DNA from: Phoronis australis
Lineage: Eukaryota > Phoronida > Phoronidae
Assembly (NCBI GenBank): GCA_002633005.1
Contig: NMRA01001401.1
Coordinates: forward strand, 1-21,942
Direction: 5' to 3'
DNA length: 21,942 bases
A program made the translations under genes and the position numbers. Positions 1 to 9,589 of this stretch are shown here, piece after piece. The notes under the pieces are model-generated. The model made no database searches. It saw only the letters and a program-made list of their open reading frames with translations, and was not told the origin of the DNA. How positions within the stretch are numbered: position 1 is the stretch's first letter; every line of letters begins with the position of its first letter.

Positions 1-395
1 TGCCCAGACTTTGCATGAGCACACCAAGCCTAAAAAATGGGGGGCTGGAATTTCTGAGAATGTTTACCTTTTACTATAAGATTCACTGGGTATGTTCAGA
101 GCTATGAATTGCAGACACTAAATTTTGGTACTTCCTGTCATCTAGTGGCCTTTTGTCTCGTTTTTTACTTTTTTATAAATAGGTAAATAAAACAAGAAGA
201 ATGGATCAACTGAAATTTTCGGATATAATAACGTCCTTTGTCAACAGAAACAGAAATAAAGTAAAATCAAACACTATATGACAATTGACATTTAAGATGT
301 GGCGTAATGAATACGATACATTTTTGCGTAAAAAATTCGATGATATAATTTAAGAAGTTTTTTCGGAGTTCGTGCTTCTCTGACTGAGGCAGACA
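1..395 (+). repeat. Terminal direct repeat, left copy (LTR-like)
   Basis: This segment recurs in the same orientation at 21546-21942 with about 11 differences including two 1-base indels; the first 125 or so bases are identical. It starts TGCCCAGAC and ends GGCAGACA, so it has the TG...CA ends of an LTR. It contains TATAAATA (174-181) and AATAAA (186-191), as expected of an LTR promoter and poly(A) site. Against a true LTR: the next bases (TTTTCCATTTC) do not look like a tRNA primer-binding site, and no gag or pol remains are seen with it. The real repeat may extend left of the window. Alternatives are a dispersed repeat, a segmental duplication, or a contig that ends in the same repeat twice. 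Confidence 0.85.
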
Positions 396-460
396 TTTTC
401 CATTTCTCCAAATTGGGCCTCGAGCACATAAGTATGACAAGTCCAATACAAAATGTTATA

Positions 461-768
461 ATTTTTTATTCATTAAGCCAAAATGACTCAACCTTTTACC
501 ATAATAAGTAACTTAAAATGCAAAATACTTTACAACATTTAAGCATTACAAACACTATCCAAGAGCACAAGTTTCCATGATATGAAAGTGGACATATTAC
601 ATGTAATTAATACCATTTTTTATTCATTAAGCCAAAATGATTCAACCTTTTACCATAATAAGTAACTTAAAATGCACAATACTTTACAACATTTAAGTAT
701 TACAAACACTATCCAAGAGCACAAGTTTCCATGATATGAAAGTGGACATATTACATGTAATTATTACC
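461..768. repeat. Two-copy tandem repeat, 154-bp unit
   Basis: Units 461-614 and 615-768 are nearly identical: only a handful of substitutions, such as GACTCAACC against GATTCAACC. Each begins with an A-T-rich stretch followed by TATTCATTAAGCC and ends near ACATGTAATTA. The very high identity points to a recent duplication or a homogenised satellite fragment. It lies 65 bp inside the left terminal repeat; the homologous position beyond the right terminal repeat is outside the window. No coding content is seen. Confidence 0.95.
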
Positions 769-1323
769 ATGGTGACCGAATAGTGTTTCCTTACACCAGA
801 ATTTGACAAGCACGATTTAAAAAAATATGGAGTTGCAAGGAGGAAGAATTAGAGGTTTGAAGCTTCACAATCCAACATAGCTTATTTCTCAAATTAAGAT
901 TATTCATTATGCTGACTTGATAACCTGAATTAAGAAAGCAATAAGATACAAAACATGACTTGAAAGCAATTTAGACTTAAAATTTAGAAAAATATGAATC
1001 ATTTTTTGACACCTAATCAAGCCTTGAACAGCAGTTGACAGTGAAACAAAAAACATTTCAAAATTATTTCAGCTATTTTTAGCTTAGTGTAAGATCACCC
1101 GAATGGGAAATTCACAGTAAAAAATTCGAATATATCTTATATTTTTTGCACAAAAACGCAAAAATTGAACAAAGTTCCTTTTTAGCAACGTTTGTCAAAT
1201 GGTTCAACGTTAAATCTTCACAAATTACGAAGTAACAGGTTAAACATGCCTTCCAGTTCAGCAAAAGTCGCCATGTTGTCGGTGCCGTCAGAAATGAGTC
1301 CAACGAAAAAAAATGGGTTCGAC
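769..1323. other. Unassigned AT-rich stretch
   Basis: Nothing convincing is seen. The short open frames on both strands overlap each other and lack coding character. One AACATGGCG word (minus strand, 1269-1277) resembles a YY1 site but has no promoter context. Confidence 0.5.
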
Positions 1324-1521
1324 TCATATTGGTTCCTAGGTTCGACCGCCCAACGTAACACTGGAACGAAACACCAATGCTATTTTAACAAAAGAAATTT
1401 GCACAGGCAGTAGGCCTAAACCAGAGCGTGTTTCATTCAGCACTCGCCGGTCTCCTAGTCATATTGGTTCCTAGGTTCGACCACGCTACGTAAGGAACTT
1501 AACACCAATGCTACTTTAACA
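1324..1521. repeat. 65-bp direct duplication with inverted ends
   Basis: A block starting TCATATTGGTTCCTAGGTTC occurs at 1324-1390 and again at 1459-1521, ending in both cases with ACACCAATGCTA(T/C)TTTAAC. Inside each copy ATTGGT near the start and ACCAAT near the end are inverted, so each copy can fold. The spacing is 135 bp. It may be two remnants of a small palindromic transposable element, or one element duplicated together with its flank. Confidence 0.75.
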
Positions 1522-1673
1522 TAATAAGCACGCGTAACATTCCAAAAAATTCAACGACCACTAGCTACAAACTATAACTACACTACATATGCAAACGAAT
1601 CACGAGATATTACTAATAAAACAAAATAATGAAGACTTTTCGAACAAGCGATAGCACATTCAGTTACAAGGAA

Positions 1674-1716
1674 AAAATGGCGGTGTTCAGGACAAGTTCC
1701 TGAACTGATGAGCCGG
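1674..1716 (+). promoter_or_regulatory. YY1-like and ETS-like sites
   Basis: AAAATGGCGG (from 1674) is a good match to the YY1 motif found just after the start site of TATA-less housekeeping genes, and CCGGAAAT (about 1711) is ETS-like. The ATG inside the YY1 word opens only an 8-codon frame. The pair lies about 300 bp upstream of the candidate ORF at 2020 and could be its promoter. Role is inference from motifs only. Confidence 0.3.
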
Positions 1717-2019
1717 AAATGTGGGTACGGAAATAACCGATGACAGCTGGTAATTATATGCTCACGGAGAAGGGTCAAATACTGTTAAAAATCGCTTTTG
1801 GCAAGAAAGGCGAAAGAACATAAAGAAAGGGTGTCGAAAATAAGATTTTATGTAGTGAGTATTTTCGGATACTGGAACCACATGGGCAGTTTGAAACCAG
1901 GACTTTAAGAAAAAGTAACTGAATTACTTTACATTGCGCAAACAGGTTTTTACAAAAGTTGCGTCATGTAGTTGAAAGTGTTAGACACGTCCAGTTTTTC
2001 GGCAAAAAAGGCCAAGCCT

Positions 2020-2214
2020 ATGGATTTTGATGAAATTTCCAAGAGGTTTTGCCCATGTCATAAACCTGAGACTCGTGTAGAATTCTCTATTTATGTTCGA
2101 AGTATGACACCCCTCAACGAGGAGAGTGATGGAGCGGACGAAACCATCAACGAAGCAAAGGCACGTGATCTCGCTCAGCGACGGGGCAAATATTCAGATT
2201 GGTATTGGCACTAA
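2020..2214 (+). CDS. Candidate 64-aa ORF or terminal exon
   Basis: The frame from the ATG at 2020 to TAA at 2212-2214 encodes 64 residues beginning MDFDEISKRFCPCHKPETR and ending QRRGKYSDWYWH. It is rich in charged residues, contains a C-P-C motif near residue 11, and its base composition is higher in GC than the flanks. A frame open since 1972 means it could be the last exon of a spliced gene rather than a stand-alone ORF; AG dinucleotides at 1970-1971 and 1993-1994 are possible but weak acceptors. AATAAA lies about 100 bp after the stop (near 2318). I recognise no family. It has no signal peptide or membrane segment. It could still be chance. Confidence 0.35.
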   Translation: MDFDEISKRFCPCHKPETRVEFSIYVRSMTPLNEESDGADETINEAKARDLAQRRGKYSDWYWH

Positions 2215-2314
2215 ATTAATTTTCTGATTTGCCACGACACTTCGCGGCAATAACCACCAGATAAATTGAAAAGGTTGATTGTCTGCTCTGGCAACCAATG
2301 TGTTTACCTGCTGT

Positions 2315-2323
2315 GTAATAAAA
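2315..2323 (+). terminator. Poly(A) signal AATAAA
   Basis: AATAAA in the context TGTGTAATAAAACGC, followed by a T/G-rich stretch (CTGATGTGTAATTGCTTG). It is correctly placed to end a transcript carrying the 2020-2214 ORF. Confidence 0.35.
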
Positions 2324-2351
2324 CGCTTGAAATTAATCTGATGTGTAATTG

Positions 2352-2871
2352 CTTGTATAACAATGGGTGAATCAACAACTTCAAAACTACTTGCCGGACT
2401 TCAAAACCAGAGCTGGCTGGACTGCAAAACCCAATGGCCGGTGGTGGGACCTCAAAACAGGTTGGCCATTGCCTCAAAACCAGATGGCCGCGCCCAAAAA
2501 AACTGGTAGGCTGGACCTAAAAGGTTGGTCGGTGCTCAAACACAGTGGCTGAACAAATCGCCGATTTTGAACAAAACAAACAAACTGGTACGAAAAATAA
2601 ACCCAACATGTCATTGGAATCCTTCGAGACATTCAAAGCGAGTCTCTGAGGAAGTCCGATCGTCGTGTTTGATCACCGGCCAGCTGCTTCTGGCACCGAC
2701 TACTGTGTTTTGGGTCCAGCCACCTAGTTTTTTGGGTGTGGCCAGCTCGTGTTGAAGTCCGGAAAACGCGTTTGATCACCGACCATTTGATTTTGCAGTC
2801 CTGCTGACTGGTTTTTAAGTCCGACAAGTGGTTTTGAAGTCGGCCAATTGTTGATTCCTCCGTTGTATAAG
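2352..2871. mobile_element. Foldback element made of ~20-bp modules
   Basis: The ends are inverted: CTTGTATAACAA at the left and TTGTATAAG at the right, followed inward on each arm by a matching ATCAACAA...CTTCAAAAC tract. The left arm (about 2379-2560) is a run of seven or eight degenerate copies of a module close to ACTTCAAAACCAGCTGGCCG; the right arm (about 2655-2845) carries nine or so copies of its reverse complement. A spacer of roughly 90 bp separates the arms. This is the layout of a foldback or non-autonomous DNA transposon with repeated subterminal transposase-binding sites. No clear target-site duplication is visible. The transcript of either strand would form a long imperfect hairpin. 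Confidence 0.75.
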
Positions 2872-3569
2872 AAACATCTCCAGTAAAAAGTCATGAAATG
2901 AATCCAAACTCAATAAAACGAAGCATGTTTTCGAACAATCGCCTCATCGCAACAGCTACGCCTATATTAGAACTTTGGCGCATGCGCTTGTGTGTGCAAC
3001 ACTTAAAGAAAACCAATTGTCAAGTTTTTAAAAAATGGTATGTATGCCAAACGTCATGCACTACATGTAGTAGGGGGAACGGGACGAGTTCGCCCAACCC
3101 CTTATCTCGAGTAGACGTTTACTAAGCAAACCCACGTATCCGTTGAAAATTTGTGATACCGTAATGTTGCCTCTGGCATACCAACATTTAAACAGTGGAC
3201 GTCTAATACATCCGGCTGATTTCACGAGACAGAATGTCAGTTTTACCAGCTCCAGTAATGTTGGCTCCACTCTGGTGTTTCTTTTCGCATCAAGTTCAGT
3301 TTTGGTATGTAAATTATTACCAAGGTTTGTACTTCAACGTAACCAGTTACCTTTTACCGTTCACGCTGTAATCATGCTCTTCATTCCATAAATGCTACTG
3401 GGGTGAGTCCCCAAACCGCCGCACTCCTTTTGAATGGGACGAGTTCCACCTCAGTNACATGAAAGTTCAAGGCAATGTCCCAGTCAGCCAAGCAAACAAC
3501 CAAGTGACACCTGGCTCAGTCTACTTAGGAACATTTAAGTACAACTAAATTCCCTCTAAGTAAATGAAT
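2872..3569. other. Unassigned region with an NRF1-like site
   Basis: No gene recognised. A perfect NRF1-type palindrome GCGCATGCGC lies at 2978-2987. The word GGGACGAGTT occurs at 3081-3090 and 3436-3445 on the same strand. Open frames of 69-82 codons overlap on opposite strands around 3061-3391 and show no family. The ambiguous base is at 3456. Confidence 0.5.
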
Positions 3570-3815
3570 GACTCCGTGGTGTAGTGATTAAGGTGCTGGA
3601 CTCAAATATCTGTAGTTTCAGAAGTCGTGGGCTCAAATCCTTCCTCGGACAATATATAATCAATAAATCACACCACGATGAGTGTACCACATACCCGTGC
3701 TCGTTCTAACAACGCAGGAACACCTGACGATGGCTGGGGATAGACCGACCGAATTGTCGTGACAACGTAAATAAACAAGTGGTCGGTGTAAACAGACCAA
3801 GAGATTTTAATAATA
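3570..3815 (+). mobile_element. tRNA-derived SINE (Leu-like head)
   Basis: The head (3570-3650) has a Pol III A box (TGGTGTAGTGATTAAGG, from 3577) and a B box (GGGCTCAAATCC, 3629-3640; consensus GGTTCGANTCC). The loop CTCAAAT puts CAA in the anticodon place and a variable arm follows, so a leucine tRNA is the likely source, but stems are too broken for a working tRNA. The body ends with CCTGACGATGGCTGG...GAATTGTCG, a type of motif I associate with the 3' part of LINE or Penelope-like elements, then an A-rich tail near AATAAACAAG. Together these make a SINE: tRNA head, body, LINE-like tail. It directly precedes a LINE remnant, though partnership is not shown. Confidence 0.75.
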
Positions 3816-3889
3816 GTTGTAACACGCCACCACCTCAGAGCGGTTTTAGAAAGTATTTGAAGGTTTAGAAACCAAAGTGAATCTAAGCA

Positions 3890-5060
3890 CTGGTAAACAT
3901 CGTATCATATTTAATATATATAGACCACAGTCGATTGCTGAGAGACACGACACTTCCATGACTTCATGTTTGACATTATTCCAACAACTTCAAAGTTCAT
4001 TGCTAAAGAGGGCGACTTCTCGATAGCTGGTGACTTCAATGTCAATTTACTACAAACGAAATTTGGTAATTTTTTATCATATGTTAAACCTGTCACTTCT
4101 TTCTAAGATAACCTTTCCTACACGTCTCACCAACAACACGTGTACTGTTATTGATCAAATTTAAACAGAATTCTCTCTAACCACGAACATAGCCGAGGCT
4201 GGTACAGGTATACTGCTAAGTTATTTATCGGACATATTTTTGTCTTTCAGTATGAATAACAAAAGTAAAATCTCATCAACCTCAATTTATTCAGATCAAG
4301 TCATATTCAAAAAAATCTCACGCCAATTTTAAAACTGATTTGTCTTCAATTGACGTTGAATCTGTCTTAGATAACGATTTATCTCGAAATCCTAGCAACA
4401 GTTACAGTCACGCAAGAACAGTTCTTTTAGGTTTGGTAAATAAACATTTCACTCCAAACCCAAACGTTTCAATAAGCGAAAACATAAACTCAACGACTGG
4501 ATTACATTGGGTATATTAAAACCAATAAAAGTGTGAGACAAATCAATAAAAAAAGGAAAACAGCACATCCTGATTCTAATTTTTCTCGCATTTACTCATT
4601 AAAACTGCGAAATTATAACAGTATACTTAAATCTGTAATAAAATAAACCAAACGTATGTACTATGAAAAGCAGTTCAAGCAGCACAAAAACGATATACGC
4701 CAAACTTGGCAAGACATCAAAAACGTAATTTCTAATTCATCCATCAGAATAGTTCTCCCTCAGTTTATCACCTCTACTGCATCTGGACTGATCAACGGAA
4801 ATAGCTGATCAGTTCAACAACTAATTATTTAACATTGGAAAGAATTTTGCTTCTCAAATACCAATATGCAATGAACGTTTAGATAATTATCCCGACGGTT
4901 CCATTGATGCTGTCTTTAAGTTTAAAACCATTGATGATGTCGGGGTACTAATGGTAATAAAATATCTAAAATGAAGATCTACTACAGACAGTGATTGCCT
5001 TTCATGTTTATTCATCAAAATAATCTACCTTATTATTCAAACCAGTTTCTATGATTATAA
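3890..5060 (+). pseudogene. Decayed LINE ORF2: AP-endonuclease and start of RT
   Basis: Reading across frameshifts gives pieces of a non-LTR retrotransposon polyprotein in the normal order. Near 3901 comes IFNIYRPQS; at 4023-4052 IAGDFNVNLL, the conserved GDFN block of the apurinic endonuclease; at 4114-4161, in another frame, FPTRLTNNTCTVIDQI, the T-x-ID block. At 4659-4718 YYEKQFKQHKNDIRQTWQDI matches the linker just before reverse transcriptase, and 4900-5040 resembles the first RT motifs. The rest of RT is missing; the remnant is cut by the element starting at 5090. Architecture fits the Jockey/CR1/L2 group of LINEs. Several stops and frameshifts show it is dead. Confidence 0.85.
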
Positions 5061-5089
5061 TTGTAATTGTTCTTCATTGTTTATATCTT

Positions 5090-5249
5090 TACTCTGCGCG
5101 TACAAGCGCAGAGTACTGTTGTTCCTGGGTTTCCTTCAATTTTATTCTTATTCTTCTTATTCTTCTGATTACTCTGCGCATGCAGGCGCAGAGTACTGTT
5201 GTTCCTGGGTTTTCTTCAATTTTATTCTTATTCTTCTTATTCTTCTTCC
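5090..5249. repeat. 80-bp tandem duplication with GCGCAGAG palindrome
   Basis: Units 5090-5169 and 5170-5249 differ at few bases. Each opens with a palindrome (ACTCTGCGCGTACAAGCGCAGAGT in the first copy, seen as two halves ACTCTGCGC and GCGCAGAGT) and continues with a pyrimidine-rich TATTCTTATTCTTCTT tract. A third copy of the palindrome is at 5367-5387, and CTCTGCGC returns inverted at 6770-6777. It looks like the repeated end of a transposable element. Confidence 0.9.
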
Positions 5250-5493
5250 GACCAACTTTGACACTTAATAACTCCAAATTGGGTGCAGGTACCTTCTTCA
5301 AATTCAGCATATAATTTTTGACAGTATATAAATTTTGATTCACCACATAATCATATTCCATAATTAGTCTGCGCGTTCAAGCGCAGAGTTTTACTGCTCT
5401 ACGTATTTTATCTTACATTCATTAATTTAGAACAATAATATTCATTGTTATTGATAAGATAGTTAAGGGATTGATATTGATAATATTTTTTCG

Positions 5494-6660
5494 ACCCTAA
5501 ATGCACTAGGATGACCTGAAACGGGTCAATTAGTGCATTTTTTCAAAATGCTTCTACAGTTTTTTAGATAGACTCTTCGAATTTTGTTAACAAGTAGGGA
5601 CTAAAGAAGTGCATCAGAAATTTACACGGATTTCCAATCGGACCAAGGGAATTGAGTTTCCAGGTCAAAGGTCATTAAGTGCAAAAGTGATTTTTGAGCT
5701 AGACCTTTCATAATCATGCATATGATTACCATTCATAAGGGGTGCAACATTGGGGTCATTATGTACACTTTCCTGTTAAATTTAAGACTTTTTCAATCAG
5801 CTTGTACTTAATTGATGCATTGGTGAGAGCGTTCAAATTCATGGTGGTTCAACCAATTGCCGATCAAATTCTATTGATCCCATGCATTTGACTCAAAATG
5901 CACCGGATTGCCCCAAAAAGGGTCAAGGAGTGCATTCCATCGAATTGCTTCTCCTTCTACAGGTTTTTAGATAGATTCTTCAAATTTTGATAGCAAGAAG
6001 GCACTAGAGATCTGCATCCCAAATTTACTTGGAATTCCAATCGGATCAAAGGAACCGAGTTTCCAGGTCAAAGGTCATTGAGTGCAAAAGTGATTTTTGA
6101 GTGTGAGATTTCATAATCATGCATATGATTACCATTCATAAAGAAAGTTTAGTCACAAACGTTGGGGTCACTAGGAACAACTTTGGGGTCATTAAGTGCA
6201 ATTTTGTGTAAAGTTTAGGACTATTTTAATCAGCTTGCACTTAAATGATGCATTAATAAGAGCGTTCAAATTCATGGTGGTTCAACCAATTGTCGATCAA
6301 ATTCTATTGATAATACGTGTATGACCCAAAATGCACTATAGGACCGCAAGAGGGTCAACCAGTGTAATTCTTTGAAGTGCTTCTTCTTCTGCGATATTTG
6401 AGATTGCCTTTTAAATTTCGTGATCAGCTTGGTGCTACATAAGAGCACCCACAACTTGCATGGAATTTCGATCTGATCAACTGAACCGAATTTCTGAGAG
6501 AAAGGACAGTAAGTGCAAAAGAGATTCTTGAGCTAGACTTTACATAATCATGTCTATCACTTTCATTCGCAAAAAAATCCATTCACAAATTTTAGGGTCA
6601 TTAGGTGCAGTTGTGGGGTCATTAAGGGCAGTTTTCTCTTGGTATTCTAACTTTTCACTC
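5494..6660. repeat. Tandem array of three ~400-bp units
   Basis: Unit starts, aligned on ATGCAC, are at 5501, 5898 and 6331 (spacing 397 and 433), the third unit being incomplete. Landmarks recur in order: a hairpin with AATGCAC(T/C) and (A/G)GTGCATT arms, CTTCT...TTTTAGATAGA, CCAGGTCAAAGGTCATT, AGTGCAAAAG(T/A)GA, TCATAATCATG, GGGTCATTA, and TTCATGGTGGTTCAACCAAT. The longer second unit has an extra GGGGTCACTAGG segment. Similarity falls with distance, unit three being most diverged. No protein is encoded. Confidence 0.9.
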
Positions 6661-6852
6661 TTGCTCTTTCATAGTTACCAGGGACATCTCTGTCTGTCAC
6701 ACAAAAGATGCAAATTCTATGCAATGTAATGCAATGAGCCTGTACTCATTCTGCTTGTGCGTACACCACGCGCAGAGTTGTAAGTGTGAATTTTCAGTAT
6801 TCCAGTCTCTTTTTAAAGGTTTTCAATGTTAATATCTCTAACACCAGTTTCC

Positions 6853-7206
6853 TTATATCATCCGGGCAGCCCTATTTTGGATAACCTGGATGGTTTTCAC
6901 ATCCTTGCATGATGCAACGCCCCACACCGGGAGGCAATAATCTAGGTGAGGTAGAATGATAGCATTAAAAGGGTTTTCAGTTGAAGATAATTTATTGAAT
7001 ACAAGCCAATCTGAAATGATTGTTGACTCAGAGTTGAGATTGGCCTGGATTTCAGATGAGGTTCTGCCTGCGGACCTTTTGTTTTCTAAGATGAGGAGCG
7101 ATTTAAGGAGTTGAGAACCTAATTGATAAAGTGAATGAACAGCTGCAATAATTTTTTTGACCCTAAGTCTCAAGCTTTCAAGGGTAATGTCATCAATGGT
7201 GAGCAT
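6853..7206 (-). pseudogene. LINE reverse-transcriptase C-terminal remnant
   Basis: The minus-strand frame of 117 codons contains blocks typical of the region after the RT catalytic site in LINEs: EIQANLNSE...ISDWLVFNKLS and AIILPHLDYCLPVWG followed by IQVIQNRAARMI. In intact elements about 60-80 residues separate WLxxNKL from LPHLDYC; here they are almost adjacent, so there is an internal deletion, and the N-terminal 50 codons do not fit the usual order. A stop follows right after RMI. It is a dead fragment, on the opposite strand to the 3890-5060 remnant and possibly the same or a related family. Confidence 0.8.
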
Positions 7207-7942
7207 CGCTTTCCAAGAGAACCAGAGCAGGGCTAGTTCACCTCAGAATGTACAGATGCTTAAAATAACAGCATCACCTTGAGCAGTAATTTATGCTTAT
7301 TATGACATATACTTACTAATGGCAAAAACATTGCCTCCAAATCAACATTCCAGGATGTCATGTCTTTACCTTGTCCTGTAAATCGTGCAAAAATTCAATA
7401 TTTGTGCGAATACACGTGACGAAAAAACAAAGAAATAGGTAGATGTCACAGACATTTTTGAGAGGAGTTAATTGACATATAGTAGCCCACATGAAGTCAA
7501 GTCAAATTCGTCACAGAAGGAAAAACCCTATTAGCAAGTGGATAGCTGGGGCTAGGCTACGCCGCGTGGGCTACGGTAAGCCTATGGCTATGCAGGCACT
7601 GACAATGGAGACGTAGTGACAAATGAGAAAACAAGTTGCATTTAGGTAGTAACCAAAATTCCTATAAAATTACAAAATTAAAACTAAATGTCATCGTAAA
7701 CGACTGAGAATTCAACTAAATGAAAAGAATTATCCAATTAACTCAACCTTTTCATTGGGCCAAACTCCTCGATTCCTGTGTTGAACTGTGCCAGGAGGCG
7801 GGCCGATCAACAACAACTTGTCAAGTTAATTCCGACACGTTTCGTAGCAATAATCCGACTTGAATTGCTCACATACGCGTTTTAGTTTGCATTAAACACA
7901 ACAAATTTGCTTGACGTGCGCGAAATAAAAACCAAAGTTCAC
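7207..7942. other. Unassigned stretch
   Basis: No gene is recognised. Short minus-strand frames around 7741-7830 read like coding sequence in two frames (IEEFGPMKRLS, or GPPPGTVQHR), which is inconsistent and not enough to call an exon. Confidence 0.4.
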
Positions 7943-7970
7943 CTTCGTTACCAGCCATGAGACCGGAAGT
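7943..7970 (-). promoter_or_regulatory. ETS site and possible first exon (MAGNE)
   Basis: On the minus strand ACTTCCGGT (7970-7962), a strong ETS motif, is followed by ATG GCT GGT AAC GAA G and then GTGAAC, a usable 5' splice site (GT at 7942-7941). An ETS site just before a short first coding exon is common in TATA-less genes. No following exon could be joined with confidence, so this is a candidate only. Confidence 0.25.
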
Positions 7971-8245
7971 TTTGAATCCTGCTCACGTACTTTTGCGTTA
8001 GGCCGCGAGATTTCACGGAGTCGCGAATCTCTTTACTAATGTCTTTGGCCGCACTTGAGTACAAAAACAGTGTTAAAATTCAGTTATCCACGAAGTGACG
8101 AACATAGAACAAAAAATATTTGAACTTTGTAGACGTTATAAACTAATTCGTGCAACGAAACTTCCGTTGATACCGTCTTGCTAAACATAAATCAGTGATA
8201 GTGGATTGGCGTTACCCCCGACACAGCGCCACCTATACTGCAACG

Positions 8246-8320
8246 TACTGGTACGTTCGTAATTTCGGAACAGTGTCCTTTCTTCTGGTGTGCAGGTATG
8301 AAATTACGAACGTACCAGTA
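8246..8320. repeat. Perfect 21-bp inverted repeat, 33-nt loop
   Basis: Arms 8246-8266 and 8300-8320 are exact reverse complements (TACTGGTACGTTC... and ...GAACGTACCAGTA); the loop is 8267-8299. A further G-T pair is possible at each end. A 102-codon plus-strand frame and a 67-codon minus-strand frame cross it, but neither looks like a known protein. Options are a small palindromic transposon remnant, a hairpin RNA, or chance in a repeat. Confidence 0.85.
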
Positions 8321-9589
8321 TCAAGCTCGCTAACAAAAAGTCTAGCCGTGTCTTTAACGAAAAATGTAGTAATGTATGTACACGATAAAGTTAAACCGAA
8401 ATGGACGAATTTTATATCGAACAAGCGTGTCTGCACGAGGTCAATGATGATGCAATTCCATTTTAAGAAATCAAAGGACCTCGGCAGAGTAATGCCGTTT
8501 TAACTAAGAAGGTTGAAACGCTAAATGCTGACGGATTCAAAACATGAGCATGTTTGAACTGGATGCAAACGATTTGTAAACATATAATTATTAGAAAGCA
8601 CTGAAAAATAAGGGTTGAACATCCTGTTATTAATAAATACATTGTAAAACGGCAATCTGTGATTAATTGGCTATACATATGACCATTTTAAAATATAATC
8701 TAAATAACTGTCAGTGGTGAAACACTTTGTATAAAGTCTCTCGACGTTATTTCTCTTTGATAACGGTTGCGTTTGATGTCCCTTATGCTGGTGTTTCATG
8801 TGTAACTTCTCAAGTAATGCTTTTCTGATAAAGTCCACAGCCACTTGCATAAACAACGTCAAAGGCATATCCAAAGAAATAATGCGTTTTGTGTGGATAT
8901 GAATGGATTACTACCCACGTACTACTTTTTTTAAATAGATGCCCGTAACAACATATTTTTATCAGCATTCTGTGCAAAGTCCATTGCTAATCCAAATTTG
9001 ATACTACGCGTAAGTATACGGTCTCCATCCAAATGAATAGGAATTTATGTACTTGAGTCTCAAACGGGTAACGTTCTTTTCGCTGTATGCTGGTGTTCGA
9101 CGTGCAGAAACTGCTTTCTAAATTAGCAGTCTATGACACTTTTTATAGCAATAACGACAATGCACCAAAAAACTGTATGTTTATGTTGTTCTATGTTGTA
9201 CATGCACACATTTCCCTAGATAAATGAAATTTTTAATTTTAATTAAATATATCTATTACAAAGTATTTCCCTCCGTCCATCATTCTACAGTTGTTCGTCT
9301 CTGTGTATATCGTCACTGTGATCTATTTCTCCACAGCCCCCTTTTACGTAATAGTCCTTTGTTCCGTCCGAAAGTTCACTGAACTTCATTTGCTTGTCAG
9401 CAATCAGGCGATCAAATTGTGTTTCTGGTCAGTCTTCAAAACTTAGATTTCCGCCTCCGACCCTCCAGTTTCGTAGTATTTTATACTGGTAAAGTTTTGC
9501 CCCATCTCTCCGTGGTATATTTTTGAGTCTCCATTTTGTACATTTTTATGGCGATTTTTTGTCGCCCATCTTTGTTATGTCAGAAAAAA
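8321..9589. other. Unassigned AT-rich stretch
   Basis: Nothing supportable is seen: no clear splice-bounded exon, no transposon protein, no repeated unit. Short frames on the minus strand (8463-8678, 8671-8874) are low-complexity chance frames. Confidence 0.5.

Larger units (their letters stand above)
5090..6782. mobile_element. Candidate DNA element with CTCTGCGC ends
   Basis: The left end reads ACTCTGCGCGTACAAGC and the right end, on the opposite strand, ACTCTGCGCGTGGTGTACGC, so the termini are inverted. The left side has three palindromic copies (5091, 5171, 5367). The interior is mostly the tandem array at 5494-6660 and has no transposase-like frame, so it would be non-autonomous. It sits between two LINE remnants on opposite strands, one of which (+) stops at its left edge, consistent with insertion. 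Target-site duplication could not be identified because the left end is itself duplicated. Confidence 0.55.

Noticed and set aside
3570-3650. Functional tRNA-Leu gene
   Set aside because: A and B boxes are present but acceptor and anticodon stems are broken and a SINE body follows.
461-6660. CRISPR-like array
   Set aside because: The repeats are direct tandem or palindromic transposon-type units without regular unique spacers, in a eukaryotic context.
8195-8503. 102-codon plus-strand frame
   Set aside because: It runs through the perfect inverted repeat and has no domain; the minus strand is open as well.
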